Shown here: piece after piece, positions 36,435 to 48,137 of the stretch
Numbering within the stretch: the first letter of the stretch is position 1
Layout of the letters: each line of letters starts with the position of its first letter
From: Eucommia ulmoides
Taxonomy: Eukaryota > Streptophyta > Magnoliopsida > Garryales > Eucommiaceae
Assembly (NCBI GenBank): GCA_016647705.1
Contig: CM028326.1
Location: 20,785,901-20,849,900 of the forward strand
Direction of reading: 5' to 3'
DNA length: 64,000 nt
The notes under the pieces: generated by a model
What the model was told of the DNA's origin: nothing
What the model saw: the letters and a program-made list of their open reading frames with translations, nothing else
Database searches by the model: none
Made by a program: the position numbers and the translations under genes

Positions 36435-36830
36435 CTAGGATTGTAGATCCTGTACATGACAAAAGGTAAAAAAGAAAGAAATTGAGTAACCAGAATCACA
36501 TAATTGGCCAACAAAAACAAGATTCAATACAAGGTTGGGAATATGATAAACACTTGAAAAAGATAATTGAGGTTTAACAACAAAACCAATGTCTGCTAAT
36601 GGTATCGGAGTACCATCAGCAGTCATAATAGATACAGATGATGTAGGGTTTAAATAAACAAATGATAGAAAATCAAGTGACATATGATGAGAGGCTCCAG
36701 AATCTAGAACCCATATGGAGGAAGACATACCTAAAGAACTAGAGGGAGACAAACCTACTGAAGATGTAGTGGACATGGTATGTGGCTGTGCGGTAAGGAA
36801 CTTCTGAAATTGTTCAGTAAGGGCCTCCAT
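36435..36830 (-). pseudogene. Copia protease region
   Basis: SIWVLDSGASHHMS gives the aspartic protease active site (DSG present) at about residues 40-52 of this frame, preceded by a Ser/Gln-rich linker after the gag knuckle. ADGTPIPLADIG and YHIPNLVLNLVFVGQLCDSG follow, as in copia proteases. Stops separate it from integrase and gag. Confidence 0.9.
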
Positions 36831-37000
36831 TGTGGGATTGGAAGATGTTGGGTCTCCAAAACTAAATGAATTGATGATGACGATATAGTTGCTGCAGTAT
36901 TAGGTTGTGGAGGCCTGTAAGGACGTTTTTTAAAACGATTGTCAGATTTCCACTAGGGAGGCAGTTATTGCTGCTGTTGCTGTGTTCTACTCAGTTTAGG

Positions 37001-37690
37001 GCATTGAGCCTCCCAATGACCTTTCTGCTTATAGAAGGTACATTCATCAAAGGCAGGCCTCGAATAAGGCTTGTTTTGATGATTAGGATGTGGTTTAGAA
37101 GGGACTGCAAAACAGATGGACTAGGTGAGTAGATAACCCTTGTGTCTGATTAAGACTTAAAGCGTATTTCCTCGGCCAATAATTCACTAACCACCGAGTC
37201 AACAGAAGGAAGTGGATTACAGTGCAAAATTATCCCATGAAGTCTCTCAAAATCATCACGTAACACCATCAAAAATTGAACCAAAAGTTGTTCTTCTCTA
37301 TGGGCAATGTACGGAATACATGCTCGTAATTTTACAGAGAGCTAATTGATCCCAAAGATCTGTCATAGAGGAGTAGAATTCCTAGATACTCATATCATTC
37401 TACTTCAGTGCTCGAATATCAGATTCCAATTGATATTGTTTTGTAAAGTTAGAATGTGTGTATAGCCTTGATAGATAATCCCAAACCTTTTTGGCGTACT
37501 TATACTTCGCCAATTGCATACCAATTGAATGTTCAACAAAGTTGTTAATCCAGGTAATGATTTTCGAATTATTTTCCTCCCAAGTGTCTAACGAAATTAT
37601 ATAATCTTCAGTCCTTTCAGCTTTTGGCTTAACCAACGTACCACTAATATAGCCCCATATCGTTTTGTCTTTGAGAAAAAATTTCATCAC
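37001..37690 (-). pseudogene. Copia gag (capsid) with damaged zinc knuckle
   Basis: 37400-37690 encodes WGYISGTLVKP, TWEENNSKIITWINNFVE and AKKVWDYLSRLYT, the usual copia gag capsid pattern (DUF4219/UBN2-like). The knuckle at 37001-37042 reads CTFYKQKGHWEAQC: the second zinc Cys is Tyr, followed by a Gln run. The N-terminal end reaches an A29 run at 37705-37733. Non-functional. Confidence 0.85.
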
Positions 37691-37704
37691 ATAACTCCAA
37701 TATG

Positions 37705-37733
<29 letters not shown>
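37705..37733. repeat. Poly(A) run, 29 bases
   Basis: An uninterrupted A tract in the gag leader of the copia element, probably slippage expansion. Confidence 0.95.
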
Positions 37734-37738
<5 letters not shown>

Positions 37739-37993
37739 TTCAATCTCACAACAATAGACTAAAGTGAATCATCCCTTTCAGAAGCCATTACAAATATCAA
37801 TAAACAAAAGCACAAATCTAATGCAACGAAGAAATAAAATCGAATACCAGAAACAAATCGATGATTCACTGCATAAAAAACCAAATCAGAGTTGCGCGAA
37901 AGCCGAAATTGTACGAACATAAACAATCATAGTCATACGGATGCTGGATCCGCGGTCCTTGTGGATGGAATCAAACTTCCTTTCATGAAAGTA

Positions 37994-38007
37994 GGCTCTT
38001 GATACCA
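37994..38007 (-). promoter_or_regulatory. Primer-binding site of the copia element
   Basis: The minus strand TGGTATCAAGAGCC directly abuts the 5' LTR end. It is the tRNA-iMet type (TGGTATCAGAGC) with one extra A. Confidence 0.8.
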
Positions 38008-38212
38008 TGTGAAGATCAATTAATAACATGAAAAGTCTAGAGAGAAAAGAGAAACAACGGCTAGGATTTATTAATGAGGAATACAAGAATGCAATAGAAA
38101 TCCTAGGAAAGAGAGACTTATATAGGTATACAACGGAAAATCTAGAAAACAAGTAAAAGATAATTCTACCCTTACTAAATAATAATAATAATAAACCCTA
38201 CTAACTCTAATA
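38008..38212 (-). repeat. 5' LTR of the copia element (205 bp)
   Basis: It matches 30601-30813. It ends at ACTCTAATA on the plus strand and is followed by GATAG. Confidence 0.9.
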
Positions 38213-38387
38213 GATAGTTGATAGGCAATTGATAAACCATGGTCAAGATAATATAGTAATCAACTGAATCCAAAGAAAACAATAGATAAACTCAATATAG
38301 AGAAGAACTCAAACAGATTACACAAAAGATAAACAAACAAAGGGCCAAAACAACGTAAGATTTGCTAGGAAACAGAAAGAAGCAACG

Positions 38388-38660
38388 TCCATTAAGAATG
38401 ACCTGATTTCTAACAAAATTCTATCAAAATTAAAGCTCAGATATAAGAAATAAATAGTAATTGAAAAGGGGATTAAAAATAGCAAAAAGTTGCAATTGAT
38501 TTCTTGTTTTCCATTTGGTACCTGCATTTAACCAAACATACACTAGGAGGAGAAAAAGAAAAATAAGGACAGAGAGAAAATAGGGGAAGTGTAAAAAGAG
38601 AGAAAGAGGGGATAGGACTTGAATAGTTTTAACGACGGGTCCATTAAGGATGGCCTAATT
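38388..38660. repeat. Host tandem duplication, unit 1 and start of unit 2
   Basis: Unit 1 begins 'tccattaagaatgacctgatttc' (38388). Unit 2 begins 252 bp later with 'tccattaaggatggcctaatt' (38640), is cut by the gypsy element at 38661, and resumes at 48138 with 'tgatttcttgcaaaat'. The two copies then run in parallel (e.g. 'gatttcttgttttcca' in both). Confidence 0.8.
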
Positions 38661-40678
38661 TGTAAAGCTTAATTTTTGTGCATACATATTTTTAGTTGCA
38701 TTTTAAAACATTTAGAAAAATAATGGGGTTCATTGTGCTATTTAAATTTTACCTTAAAAAAATTTAGGGGTTATTAGGATATTTAAAAGTTTGACTTTAA
38801 AAACTTTAGGGGTTAATTTGTTAATGTTAATTTTGACTTTTAAAAAGTTTAGTGATTTTTAAGTCATTTAAAATATAATTTTAAAAATTTTGAGATATAA
38901 TTAATATTTTCTTTATTTCAGGAAGGATAATTAGTGTAAATAAAAAAATAAAATAAAATAAACGGTTGAAATGGTTGCCTTCTTAAAAAAGGCAACCATT
39001 CCCAACCATCTATGTGGGGGGGGGCATGAAGCCACACGTGTCAAAAAACATTGAAAAGAGAATGGCGGTTAAGGGGTTCTCATATATATATGTGTGTGTG
39101 TGTGTGTGGCATGAAGCCATACATGTCAAAAAAATTGAAAAGAGAATGGCGGTTAAGGGGTTCTCATATATATATATATATATATATATATGCTTATATA
39201 AAATATTTATCACGTCTAATGTATGGGACTATCTATACGGGCATATATACATGTATATTTATATGCCAAAAATATATATATATACGTACGTTCGAGAAAT
39301 ATAGTGGATATATTTATACATAGATATATTTAATTTGTGAGTAATACAATTTAAAATAAAAATTATAAATTTTATTAAAATGACAATTTTTAGCATTTCG
39401 TTCACTAATACTATTATTAACAGTTGATTAATATTTTTTTGTACATTAAATTATTAACACGAAAAATTTTGTAATCTTTGTTATAGTAATTTTTGTACAG
39501 TTAATATTGATTTAAGAAATTGAACGTTTAGTAATTTCGTATAATCTAAAATTTGGGAATGGAAAAAATTGCACTTTAGTGTCACGCATTACATATTAGA
39601 TTTATTTAAATAAATTCTTAGTTTAGACCCTATCGTTGTTAGGTTCACAAGCGACACCGACAACGTCAGCATTACGACGGTAGTATATTCAGTATCGCAA
39701 AAATCGAGATGAGTAAACTGTCTTCTATAAAAATTATTAAATTATATTTTCATATTAAATTATGAAAAAAAAAAATTAAATGGACGGTTTTGTAACTTAA
39801 TTTAGATGGATCAACTAAAATTTTACATGTGGAAAGTGACTTTAATTATTATCTGACTTTGCTTTAGTGTGATCCCGACAGGAGAGCATGTCCTGTGGGA
39901 TGTTGTTGGTCTTAATAGGAGGGCATGTCTTGTAGGACGTTATATTGTAACCTGACATGAGGGCAAGTCCTGCAGGTGATTGATAAATGTTGTTGTTATT
40001 ATTGACAATGATGATTATTATCCTAATATGGTGGTTTATATCACGTGTTGGCTCCTACTATTAGAGATATTAAATGGCCCTAACACTAATGGAAACCTTA
40101 GATTATACGGTTATACAGGTTACGGTACTGTCATAACTCCCGATAGTGAGGTAAAACGATCTTATGGCTAATAGGAAAGTGTGTGTGTGGTATTTTATTA
40201 TATATATCAAATAATTTGACCAGTTAACTTTAATTCAGTTATTTTATCATGATGATACCTGTGAGATTTGCTACTGTTTAGTGTGCGATATATTCTATTT
40301 TAGAAAGTGGTGTTTGATAAATATACCTGATCCATAAATTATTTTTTTATATTATGAAGACAGTATGCTGATAAAATATTTTGTCTTAGGTACCTCAGCT
40401 AAAGAAGCGTTCACTAATGGCACTAGGTAAAGTCATGGGGTGGTGTCATTTTTTAGGATTGACAAGACATGTGTGAACCGTGAAGGATTCAGTTTTTGTA
40501 GTTTTGTTATGAGGTATTTAGGACATGTGTATTTCTGAATTTTAAAGTTGGTAAATATGTTTTTGGAAAAAAAAAATTGTATCAGTACATGTTTATATAT
40601 ATTTATTGTTAGTCAGGTAACATCAAGTCGAGATCACGTCTGGCCTCAGGCACTGGGGGCCCAGGATGAGCTGTGATA
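38661..40678 (+). repeat. 5' LTR of the gypsy element (2018 bp)
   Basis: Starts TGTAAAGCTTAATTTTTG and ends GAGCTGTGATA (the partner ends GTAACA). It contains an 85-bp tandem duplication from 39024 and 39109 ('gcatgaagcc...ggttctcatatata') that is single in the 3' LTR, plus TG and TA microsatellites at 39090-39190. Confidence 0.9.
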
Positions 40679-40683
40679 GTTTT

Positions 40684-40698
40684 TGGTATCAAAGCTTA
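40684..40698 (+). promoter_or_regulatory. Primer-binding site of the gypsy element
   Basis: TGGTATCAAAGCTTA lies 5 bp inside the 5' LTR, a tRNA-iMet type site with one change. Confidence 0.75.
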
Positions 40699-40882
40699 GG
40701 TTATAGGTTGTGTAAACGTATCAGATTGTCTCGTTAGAAGTGTATCATAAGATAGGGTGTTGACAGGTTGGTTCGGCACATAAGTAGTAGTTATTTTATT
40801 TGATTAAATAGTATATTTGCATCATGCACTATTTATTGCATTGTTGAGCTTTTTATCTATTAAATTTCATTTCAAATCTTGA

Positions 40883-42191
40883 ATGTGGATCGTCGAAATA
40901 AAAGTAGTGAGAATTTTGGACCCCAAAGAAAAAGGGGTAGGGTACGAGAAATCTTGGATGCCATCGAGCGAATATTACAAGTTGTTGCGCAACTAACAGA
41001 GCAGTAGGCAAAAATGATGGAATGTTAAAGAGCCCAAACCGAAACAGCCAATCCTCAAGCTGCGCTATTGAAAAGATTCAAGGAATTGGATCCCCCAACT
41101 TTTACGAGAACGGTAGGTCCTGCTGATACTAAAAATTAATTTGAATATGGATCGTGAAAATGAAAGTAGTGAGAATTCTGAACCCCAAAGAAAAAGGAGT
41201 AAGGCGCGGGAAAGCTTGGATACCGTCGATGAATATTACTAGTTGTTGTGCAATTAACAGAGCAGCAGGCAAAGATGACAGAATGTCAGAGGTCCCAAAC
41301 TGAAACAGTCAATCCTGAGGTTGTGCTATTGAAAAAATTCAAGGAATTGGATCCCCCAACTTTTACAGGAACGACGGGTCTTACTGATGCTGAAAATTAG
41401 TTGAGGAGCATAGGGCGCGTATTCGAGGTAATGGGTATTACTGATGACAGCCGAATTCCTCTCGCCACCTTCCGGCTGAAAGGGGAAACCAAACACTAGT
41501 AGGAAGAAATGAAGAGGCTAATTTCAATTCCAAGCAAGGAAATCACCTGGAATCAATTTGTTGCAGTATTTAATGAAAATATTTCCCTAAATCCTATCAG
41601 TTTGAGATGGATGAGTAATTTATATTACTGAAACAGGGGAAGATGTTAGTTCTGCAATATAAAATCAAATTTGATGCCCTGTCCCAATTTGCTCCTGATC
41701 TGGTGAAGACTGAGGAAGCAAGATGTAAAAGATTTCATAAAAGACTAGATTTACAAATACGTTCAAGGTTGACTGGCAGGCAGATCAAAAATTATGCGGA
41801 ACTAGTGAACACAACGAAATTAATAGAGAAAGATGTGCAGCAAATCGCTTAAAATCATGAACAGTACAAGAAGAGTAGGTTCGAGCCATCTCGCAGATAT
41901 TCAGAAGGCACCTCTCAAGGATTTGGCCCTCGACCGCAACTTCATTTGGCTCCGACAACCGAACAGTTAGTTAGAAGCCTCGACCCCCGACAATCATATT
42001 GTAGGCAACGACAATATGTATCTGAATAAAGTTCTGGCCAGCAAGGGCAGGGTAGGAGCCAGACGTTTAGCCAAGCTAGAGCAACCGTATGTTATTAATG
42101 TGGATCACCGGATCACTTCATTAGAGACTGTCCCGTGGCAAGTCCAATATGTTTAAGTTGTTACGAGCCAGGCCACATATCTCCATATTGT
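40883..42191 (+). pseudogene. Gypsy gag with internal duplication and two zinc knuckles
   Basis: The frame starts ATG GAT-like at 40883 (MWIVEIKVV as read now). The first ~261 bp (40880-41140) are repeated at 41141-41400. The capsid region contains VFEVMGITDDSRIPLATFRLKGE and VLQYKIKFDALSQFAPD (41430-41850). CCHC knuckle 1 (42090-42131) reads CYxCGSPDHFIRDC with a stop codon TAA at the third position, probably from CAA. Knuckle 2 (42150-42191) reads CLSCYEPGHISPYC and is complete. Two in-frame knuckles 60 bp apart are present. Several TAG/TAA stops make it a pseudogene. Confidence 0.85.
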
Positions 42192-42274
42192 CTGAAATCT
42201 GGTACTACACCTACACCTTCTATGACCAGTATGGGTAGTGTTGGTCTTAGCAGTGTTAGGGGCGAGGTAGATGA

Positions 42275-42880
42275 TTGGCCGGTAGACCTCCAACTCAAGG
42301 TCGTATATTTGCTACTACCCAGCAAGATACCCAAGCTACCCCGGATGTGGTTACAGGTATCATGTCTTTTTATGATAGAGATGCACGTATACTTATCAAT
42401 CCAGGTTCTACTCATTCATTTATTTCAGTGACCTTTATGATGCATGTAGGAAATTTTTTTACTTTTCTGTCATATGGTATTATTATCTCTACCCTTGTAA
42501 GCGAGTCAATGTTGATAGATAGTGTTAATAAAAATAGTCTACTTCGTATTGGTGATAGAGAATTGTCAGTGGATCTATTACTCCTAAGCATTCACGATTT
42601 TGATGTAATACTAGGTATAGATTTGCTATTCGGCTATTATGCTACAGTCGATTGTTTGAAAAAGAAAGTTACTTTTCGAATCCAAGGCGAGTCAGAGTTC
42701 GTGTTTTCGGGGGATAGAATTATTAACCATGTTAGTTTGATTTCAGTTCTAGAGGCCAGGAAATTATTAAAGATGGGATGCCAGGGATACTTCGCGTATG
42801 TGATTGACACCAGTCAGAATGAGGTACAGGTGACAAATATCCTAATGGTTGGGGATTGTCCAGATGTATTTCTAGAATAA
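42275..42880 (+). pseudogene. Gypsy aspartic protease region
   Basis: A 201-residue frame with ARILINPGSTHSFIS at about residues 37-51. Active relatives have DSGSTHSF at this place, so the catalytic Asp is Asn and the next Ser is Pro. Downstream DFDVILGIDLLFGYYATVDC matches the usual VILGMDWLxxxxAxIDC block. The enzyme would be dead. Confidence 0.85.
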
Positions 42881-42889
42881 TTGTCAGGG

Positions 42890-43594
42890 CTGCCAATAGA
42901 TAGAAAAATTCAATTCACTATCTAATTACTTCCAGGTACTTATCCTATATCAATTTCACCCTATCGTATAGAACCTACCGAGGTAAAGAAACTGAATATT
43001 CAGTTGCAAGATCTGTTAGACCGCGGGTTTATCAAACCTAGTGTTTCTCTGTGTGGAACTCCAGTGTTATTCGTAAGGAAGAAGGATGACACTCTGAGGA
43101 TGTGCATCGATTACAAGCAACTGAATAAGGTGACGATTCATAATAAATACATGTTGCCTAGAATTGATGATTTGTTTGATCAGTTGCCAAAGGCCAAGGT
43201 ATTTTTCAAAATAAATCTTCGATCAGGATATCATCAGTTGAAAATCAAAGATAGTAATATGTCAAAGATGACATTTCGTACGAGATACGGACATTATGAA
43301 TTTCTAATTATGTCATTTGGTTTGAGAAATGCCCCTGCTACATTTATGAATCTAATGAATCAGATCTTCCAACCTTATTTAGATCAATTCATCATCGTGT
43401 TCATTAGTGATATATTGATTTACTCCCAAAATAAAGAAGAGCATGTAGAGCATCTCAAAATTGTGCTACAGATTTTGAAAGAGAAGCAATTTTATGTGAA
43501 GTTCAATAAGTGTGAGTTTTGGCTAGATAGAGTTGTATTCTTGGGGCATGTTATCTCTGTTGATGGTATTCAAGTCGAAGTCTTTGTTCAGTGA
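42890..43594 (+). pseudogene. Gypsy reverse transcriptase
   Basis: The fingers/palm series is clear: [82 protein letters not shown], and [11 protein letters not shown]. Two catalytic Asp are lost: KIDLRSGY is KINLRSGY (residue 71 of the 196-residue frame) and FxDD is FISD (residue 135). The thumb region ([25 protein letters not shown]) follows. A stop at 43592 separates it from RNase H. Confidence 0.92.
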
Positions 43595-44525
43595 GATAGG
43601 TCGAAAAGTGTGACAAAAGTTCGAAACTTCCTGGGATTGACGGGTTATTATCGTCGGTTTGTATAGGGATTTTCTGTTATAGCTACTCCATTGACCCGTT
43701 TGACCCACAAGGAAGATAAATTTAAGTAGACTGACAAATGTGAACAGAGCTTATAAGAGTTAAAAAATAGATTGATATCAGAGTCAATACTTTCTCTCCC
43801 TACAAAAGGTGGTGGCTTTGTGATATACAGTTATGCTTCACACCAGAGGCTAGGTTGTGTACTGCTACAACATGGCCACGTGATTGCATATGCCTCTCGG
43901 TAATTAAAGAATCATGAGCGTAACTACCCAATGCATGATTTGGAGTTGGAGATAATTGTGTTTGCCTTAAAGCTCTGGAGACATTATTTGTATGGCAAGA
44001 CATATGAGATATACACTAATCACCAGAGTTTGAAATATTTGTTTACTTAGAAAGAACTTAATCTGAGACAGAGGCGTTGGATGGAATTGATAAAGGGCTA
44101 TGATTGTACCATCCATTATCATCTTGGAAAGGCTAATGTTATAGCGGACACATTAAGTCAGAAATCGGCAGGTTCGATTGCGCACCTTTGAGTTGTTCAT
44201 ACTAACCTATATGCCGAGTTGAGATCTTTGCGAGTTCATTTGGCAGTAGTTTAGACTGCATCGTTACTTGCGACTTTGACCTTGAGACCGATATTAATCG
44301 ACTGTATTATAGACGCGCAGAAGTCGGATGCCTAATTAGGGAAGATCAGAGATGAAGTGAAAAGTGGTCAAAGAACCGACTATCACGTCAAAGATAATGA
44401 TGAAGCCTTAATGTTTGATAATAGACTATGTGTGCCTAATAATGTTGATTTGAATAAAGATATCTTGGAAGAGGAGTACAACTCAGCATATGCAATGCAT
44501 CCAGGCAGAACCAAAATGTATTGAG
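43595..44525 (+). pseudogene. Gypsy RNase H and start of integrase, broken
   Basis: Across frames: VRNFLGLTGYYRRFV (43615-43665), the RNase H stretch with [25 protein letters not shown] coding (43890-43950), [27 protein letters not shown] (43965-44045), RQRRWMELIKGYDCTIHYH (44065-44120). The integrase N-terminus follows with the AMHPGRTKMY block (44490-44520). Stops occur every 100-200 bp. Confidence 0.8.
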
Positions 44526-45370
44526 ACTTGTGAGAACATTATTGGTAGAATGGAATAAAACGAGACAGACAACCAAGTTGAAATTCAATACAGTTTTTCA
44601 TCCTCAGACAAATGGCCAATCAAAGTGTACAATTCAAACACTGGAAGATATGTTGAAAGGTTGTGTTCTAGAATTTTCTGGTAGCTAGGATGATCATTTG
44701 ACGTTGATGGAATTTTCCTATAACAATAGCTACCATTCAGCAATTGAAATGACATCATATGAAGCATTGTATGGTAAAAGATGTAGAACTCCAGTCTGTT
44801 GGACTGAAGTGAATGAACAAAAATTGTTGATACCTGACATAGCGCAGATGACGATGAAAAAGGTAAAAGTCATTCAAGAAAAACTGAAAACTACTTAGAG
44901 TCGGCAAAAGAGTTATGCTGACAAACGTAGACGAGGATTGGAATTTAAAGTGGGTGATTATGTATTTTATGTATATCCCCGTGGAAAGGTATCATAAGAT
45001 TTGGAGAAAAAGAAAAGTTAAGTCTGAGGTACATTGGGCCATACGAGATTCTAGAACGGCTGAATACAGTGACTTATCGACTAGCCCTACCACCAGAGTT
45101 ATCTAGATTGTACGATATTTTCCACGTTTCGATGCTCAGAAAAAATATGTGTCAAATCCTTCACTTGTGTTGACTTCTCAGCCAATCGAATTGAATGAAG
45201 ACTTGTCATATGTTGAGGAGCAAGTACAGATTCTAAACCGTAAAAATCAAGTATTGCGGACGAAAACGATTATGTTGGTGAAAGTGCTATGACGCAGTCA
45301 CTCAGTGGAAGAAGCGACGTGGGAAAGAGAACAGGAGATGAGGAATAAATATCAACATTTATTCGTTTAA
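44526..45370 (+). pseudogene. Gypsy integrase remnant and chromodomain-like tail
   Basis: After 'HYWWNGIKRD' the sequence jumps to TKLKFNTVFHPQTNGQSKCTIQTLEDM (44575-44655). The zinc-finger remainder and the first two catalytic Asp of the core are missing, a deletion of several hundred bp. The last catalytic Glu (SER in active copies) is Lys. Then come LMEFSYNNSYHSAIEMTSYEALYGKRCRTP, a C-terminal GPYEILERLNTVTYRLALP block (45035-45100) and SVEEATWEREQEMRNKY (45305-45360), typical of chromodomain-bearing Tekay/Del integrases. Confidence 0.85.
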
Positions 45371-45400
45371 GGTAACTTAAATTTCTGGACGAAATATCTT

Positions 45401-45415
45401 TTAAGGGGGAAGGAT
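45401..45415 (+). promoter_or_regulatory. Polypurine tract of the gypsy element
   Basis: 'ttaagggggaaggat' lies directly before TGTAAAGCC of the 3' LTR. It is preceded by 'ggacgaaatatc', the same motif found (reversed) at 63570-63590. Confidence 0.8.
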
Positions 45416-48137
45416 TGTAAAGCCTAATTTTTGCGCATGCGTATTTTTAGTTGCATTTTAAAATATTTAGAAAAATAATGGGGTTCATTGTGCTATTCAA
45501 ATTTTACCTTTAAAAAATTAGAGGTTATTAGGATATTTAAAAGTTTGAGTTTAAAAATTTTAGGGATTAATATGTTAATGTTAATTTTGACTTTTAAAAA
45601 GTTTAGGGATTATTAAGTCATTTAAAATATAATTTTAAAAGTTTTGGGATATAATTAACATTTTATTTATTTCAAGAGGGATAATTAGTGTAAATAAAAA
45701 AAAATAAACAGTTGAAATTGTTGCCTTCTTAAATAAGGCCCCGTTTGGTAACCATTTCCATCCCATTCCATTCCCAGATTTTTGGGAATTCTGTTTGGGA
45801 ATAGCGTTTGGTAATTTTTGTTTCCGTTTCCATTTCATTCCCATTTGAGAATTGTGCCCACTTTTTTCTTAAGAAATGAGAAACAAAAAAAAGTTGTTTC
45901 TCATTATTCCCATTCCATTCCCAAAACCCATGATCACTATTCACCTACCGGCCGACCACCGTCCGCCGCTGCCGCCGCCGGCCACCGTCCGCCGCCGCCG
46001 CTGGCCGTCGTCCGCCGCCGCCGCCGCTCATCTCCGGCGACCGTCGCCGGTCACCGTCCGGCCGGAATTTTTCCGGCCACTTCCGGCAGTCGACGGCGAC
46101 GGCGCCACCGCCGCCGGTCATCGCCAGCGGGGGCACCGCCGTCTCCGACGCCGGAGAACCGTCGCCGGCCGGCCAAAACTGAAAAGAGAAAACAAAAAAA
46201 AAAAAGAAGATTTTAGGATAAAATCGTTACCAAACACAATTCCCTTCCCAAAACAAAAAAAAAAATATCGTTACCAAACGCAATTCTACTCCCCAAAAGA
46301 AAACAAAATTCTCATCCCATCCCATCCCATTCCCATCCCACTGCTGGAATTGAAACAGAAACGGTTACCAAACGCCACCTAAGGCAACCATTCCCAACCA
46401 TATATGTGTGGAGAGGGGGGGCACAAAGCCACACGTGTCCAAAAAAAATTGAAAAGGGAATGGCGGTTAAGGGGTTCTCATATGTATGTGTGTGTGTGTG
46501 TGTGTGTGTCTATATATATATATCTACGGTTTTTATTTTACAAAAAAAAAAAAAAAAAAGGATAAAAAGAAGCTCTCGGCAGAAACACTTTTTGTCAATT
46601 TTTTTCATTTCATTCATATGTATGTGTGTGTGTTGCTAAAATAAAATGTTTATCACGTCTAATTTATGGGACTATCTATACGGGCATATGTACATGTATA
46701 TTTATATGCCAAAAATATATATACGTAGGTTCAAAAAATATAGTAAATATATTTATACATAGATATATTTAATTTGTGAGTAATACAATTTAAAATAAAA
46801 ATTATAAATTTTATTAAAATGACAATTTTTAGTATTTCTTTAACTAATACTATTATTAATGGTTGATTAATATTTTTCTGTAGATTAAATTATTAATAAG
46901 AAAAATTTTGTAATTGTTATTATAGTAATTTTTGTACAGTTTTAATATTGACTTAAGAAATTGGGCGTTTAGTAATTTCGTATAATCAAAAATTTGAGAA
47001 TGAAAAAAATTGCATTTTAGTGTCACACATTACATATTAGAGTTATTTAAATAAATTCTTAGTTCAGGCTCTGTCATTGTTAGGTTCACAGGCGACGCCG
47101 ATAACATCAGAATTACAACGGTAGTGTATTCAGTATTTCAAAAATTAATGTGAGTGTATTATCTTCTATGCAAATTATTAAATTATATTTTCATACTAAA
47201 TTGTGAAGAAAAAAAAAGATTATTAAAATTGACAATTTTGTAACTTAATTTAGATGGATCAAGTAAAATTTTAAATGTGGAAAGTGACTTTTATTATTTT
47301 CGACTATGCCATAATGTGATCTTGACAGAAGGAAATTTCCTGCGAGATGTTGTTGGTCCTAACAGGAAGGAATGTCTTGTAGGATATTTTGTTGTAACCT
47401 GACAGGAGGGCAAATTTTGCAGATGGTTAATATATATTGTTGTTGTTGTTGACGATGATGATTATCATCATCATATGATGGTTTATACCACGTGTTGGTT
47501 CCTACCATTGGAGATATTAAATGGTCCTAACACTGATGGCAACCTTATATTGCACAGTTATACAGGTTACGGTACCGTCATAACTCTCAATCGTGAGGTG
47601 AAACAATCCTATGGCTAGTAGGGAAGTATGTGTGCGGTATTTTATTATATATATATATATATATCAAAGTAAATTGACTAATTGACTTTAATTCAGTTAT
47701 TTTATCATGATGATACCTGTGAGATTTGTTACTGCTCAGTGTGCAATATATTCTGTTTTAGAAAGTGGTGTTTGATTAATATACTTGATCCATAAATGAT
47801 TTTATTATATTATGAAGACAGTACACTAATAAAATATTTTAATTCAAGTATTTCAGCTAGAGACGGGTCTACTAATGGCACTAGGTAGAGTCAGAGAGTG
47901 GTGTCGTTTTTTAGGATTAACAAGATAGGTGTGAACCATAAAGAGTTCAGTTTTTGCAGTTTTGTTATGGCATATTTGGGACATGCGTATTTCTAAATTT
48001 TGAAGTTGATAAATATTTTTTTGGAAAAAAAAAATTTGTATCAATACATGTTTATATATATTTGTTGTTAGTCAGGTAACATCAAATCAAGGTTACGCCT
48101 GGCCTCGGGCTTTGGGGGCCCGAGGTGGGGTGTAACA
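45416..48137 (+). repeat. 3' LTR of the gypsy element (2722 bp with MITE)
   Basis: Starts TGTAAAGCCTAATTTTTG and ends GGGGTGTAACA. Without the 643-bp MITE and its duplication it is about the size of the 5' LTR. The two LTRs differ at many sites, so the insertion is old. Confidence 0.9.
45737..46379. mobile_element. PIF/Harbinger-type MITE with a GC-rich core, inside the LTR
   Basis: Ends are GGCCCCGTTTGGTAACC and (reverse complement) GGTGGCGTTTGGTAACC, flanked by TAA (45734-45736, 46380-46382). The empty site is visible in the 5' LTR (38984-38990, 'cttaaaaaaggcaacc'). The core 45945-46170 is very GC-rich (runs of CCG/CCGCCG), unlike the AT-rich surroundings, and opens Pro/Arg/Ala frames in several phases. 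It looks like captured or expanded exon-type sequence but no protein is recognisable. Confidence 0.8.

Larger units (their letters stand above)
30601..38212 (-). mobile_element. Ty1/copia retrotransposon, full length but inactive, minus strand
   Basis: Two LTRs (30601-30813 and 38008-38212) bound it, with exact GATAG on both sides (30596-30600 and 38213-38217). The order on the minus strand is gag, protease, integrase, reverse transcriptase, RNase H, which defines copia. A primer site and a polypurine tract are in place. A 2.76-kb solo gypsy LTR (31302-34064) interrupts the RNase H region. Stops, frameshifts and lost key residues run through the polyprotein. LTR termini are TA...CA rather than TG...CA. 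Confidence 0.9.
38661..48137 (+). mobile_element. Ty3/gypsy retrotransposon (chromovirus, Tekay/Del-like), inactive
   Basis: LTRs are 38661-40678 and 45416-48137 (the latter with a nested MITE). Flanks are TAATT (38656-38660) and TGATT (48138-48142), one mismatch. The paralogous unit at 38405 reads TGATT, so the left copy mutated. It has a primer site, a polypurine tract, and gag, protease, RT, RNase H and integrase in gypsy order, and ends in a chromodomain-like tail (EEATWEREQEMR). It carries many stops, a gag duplication, lost catalytic residues and an integrase deletion. Confidence 0.9.

Noticed and set aside
45818..46382. 168-codon and 132-codon Pro/Arg frames
   Set aside because: CCG-rich MITE core, open in several phases; no recognised protein.
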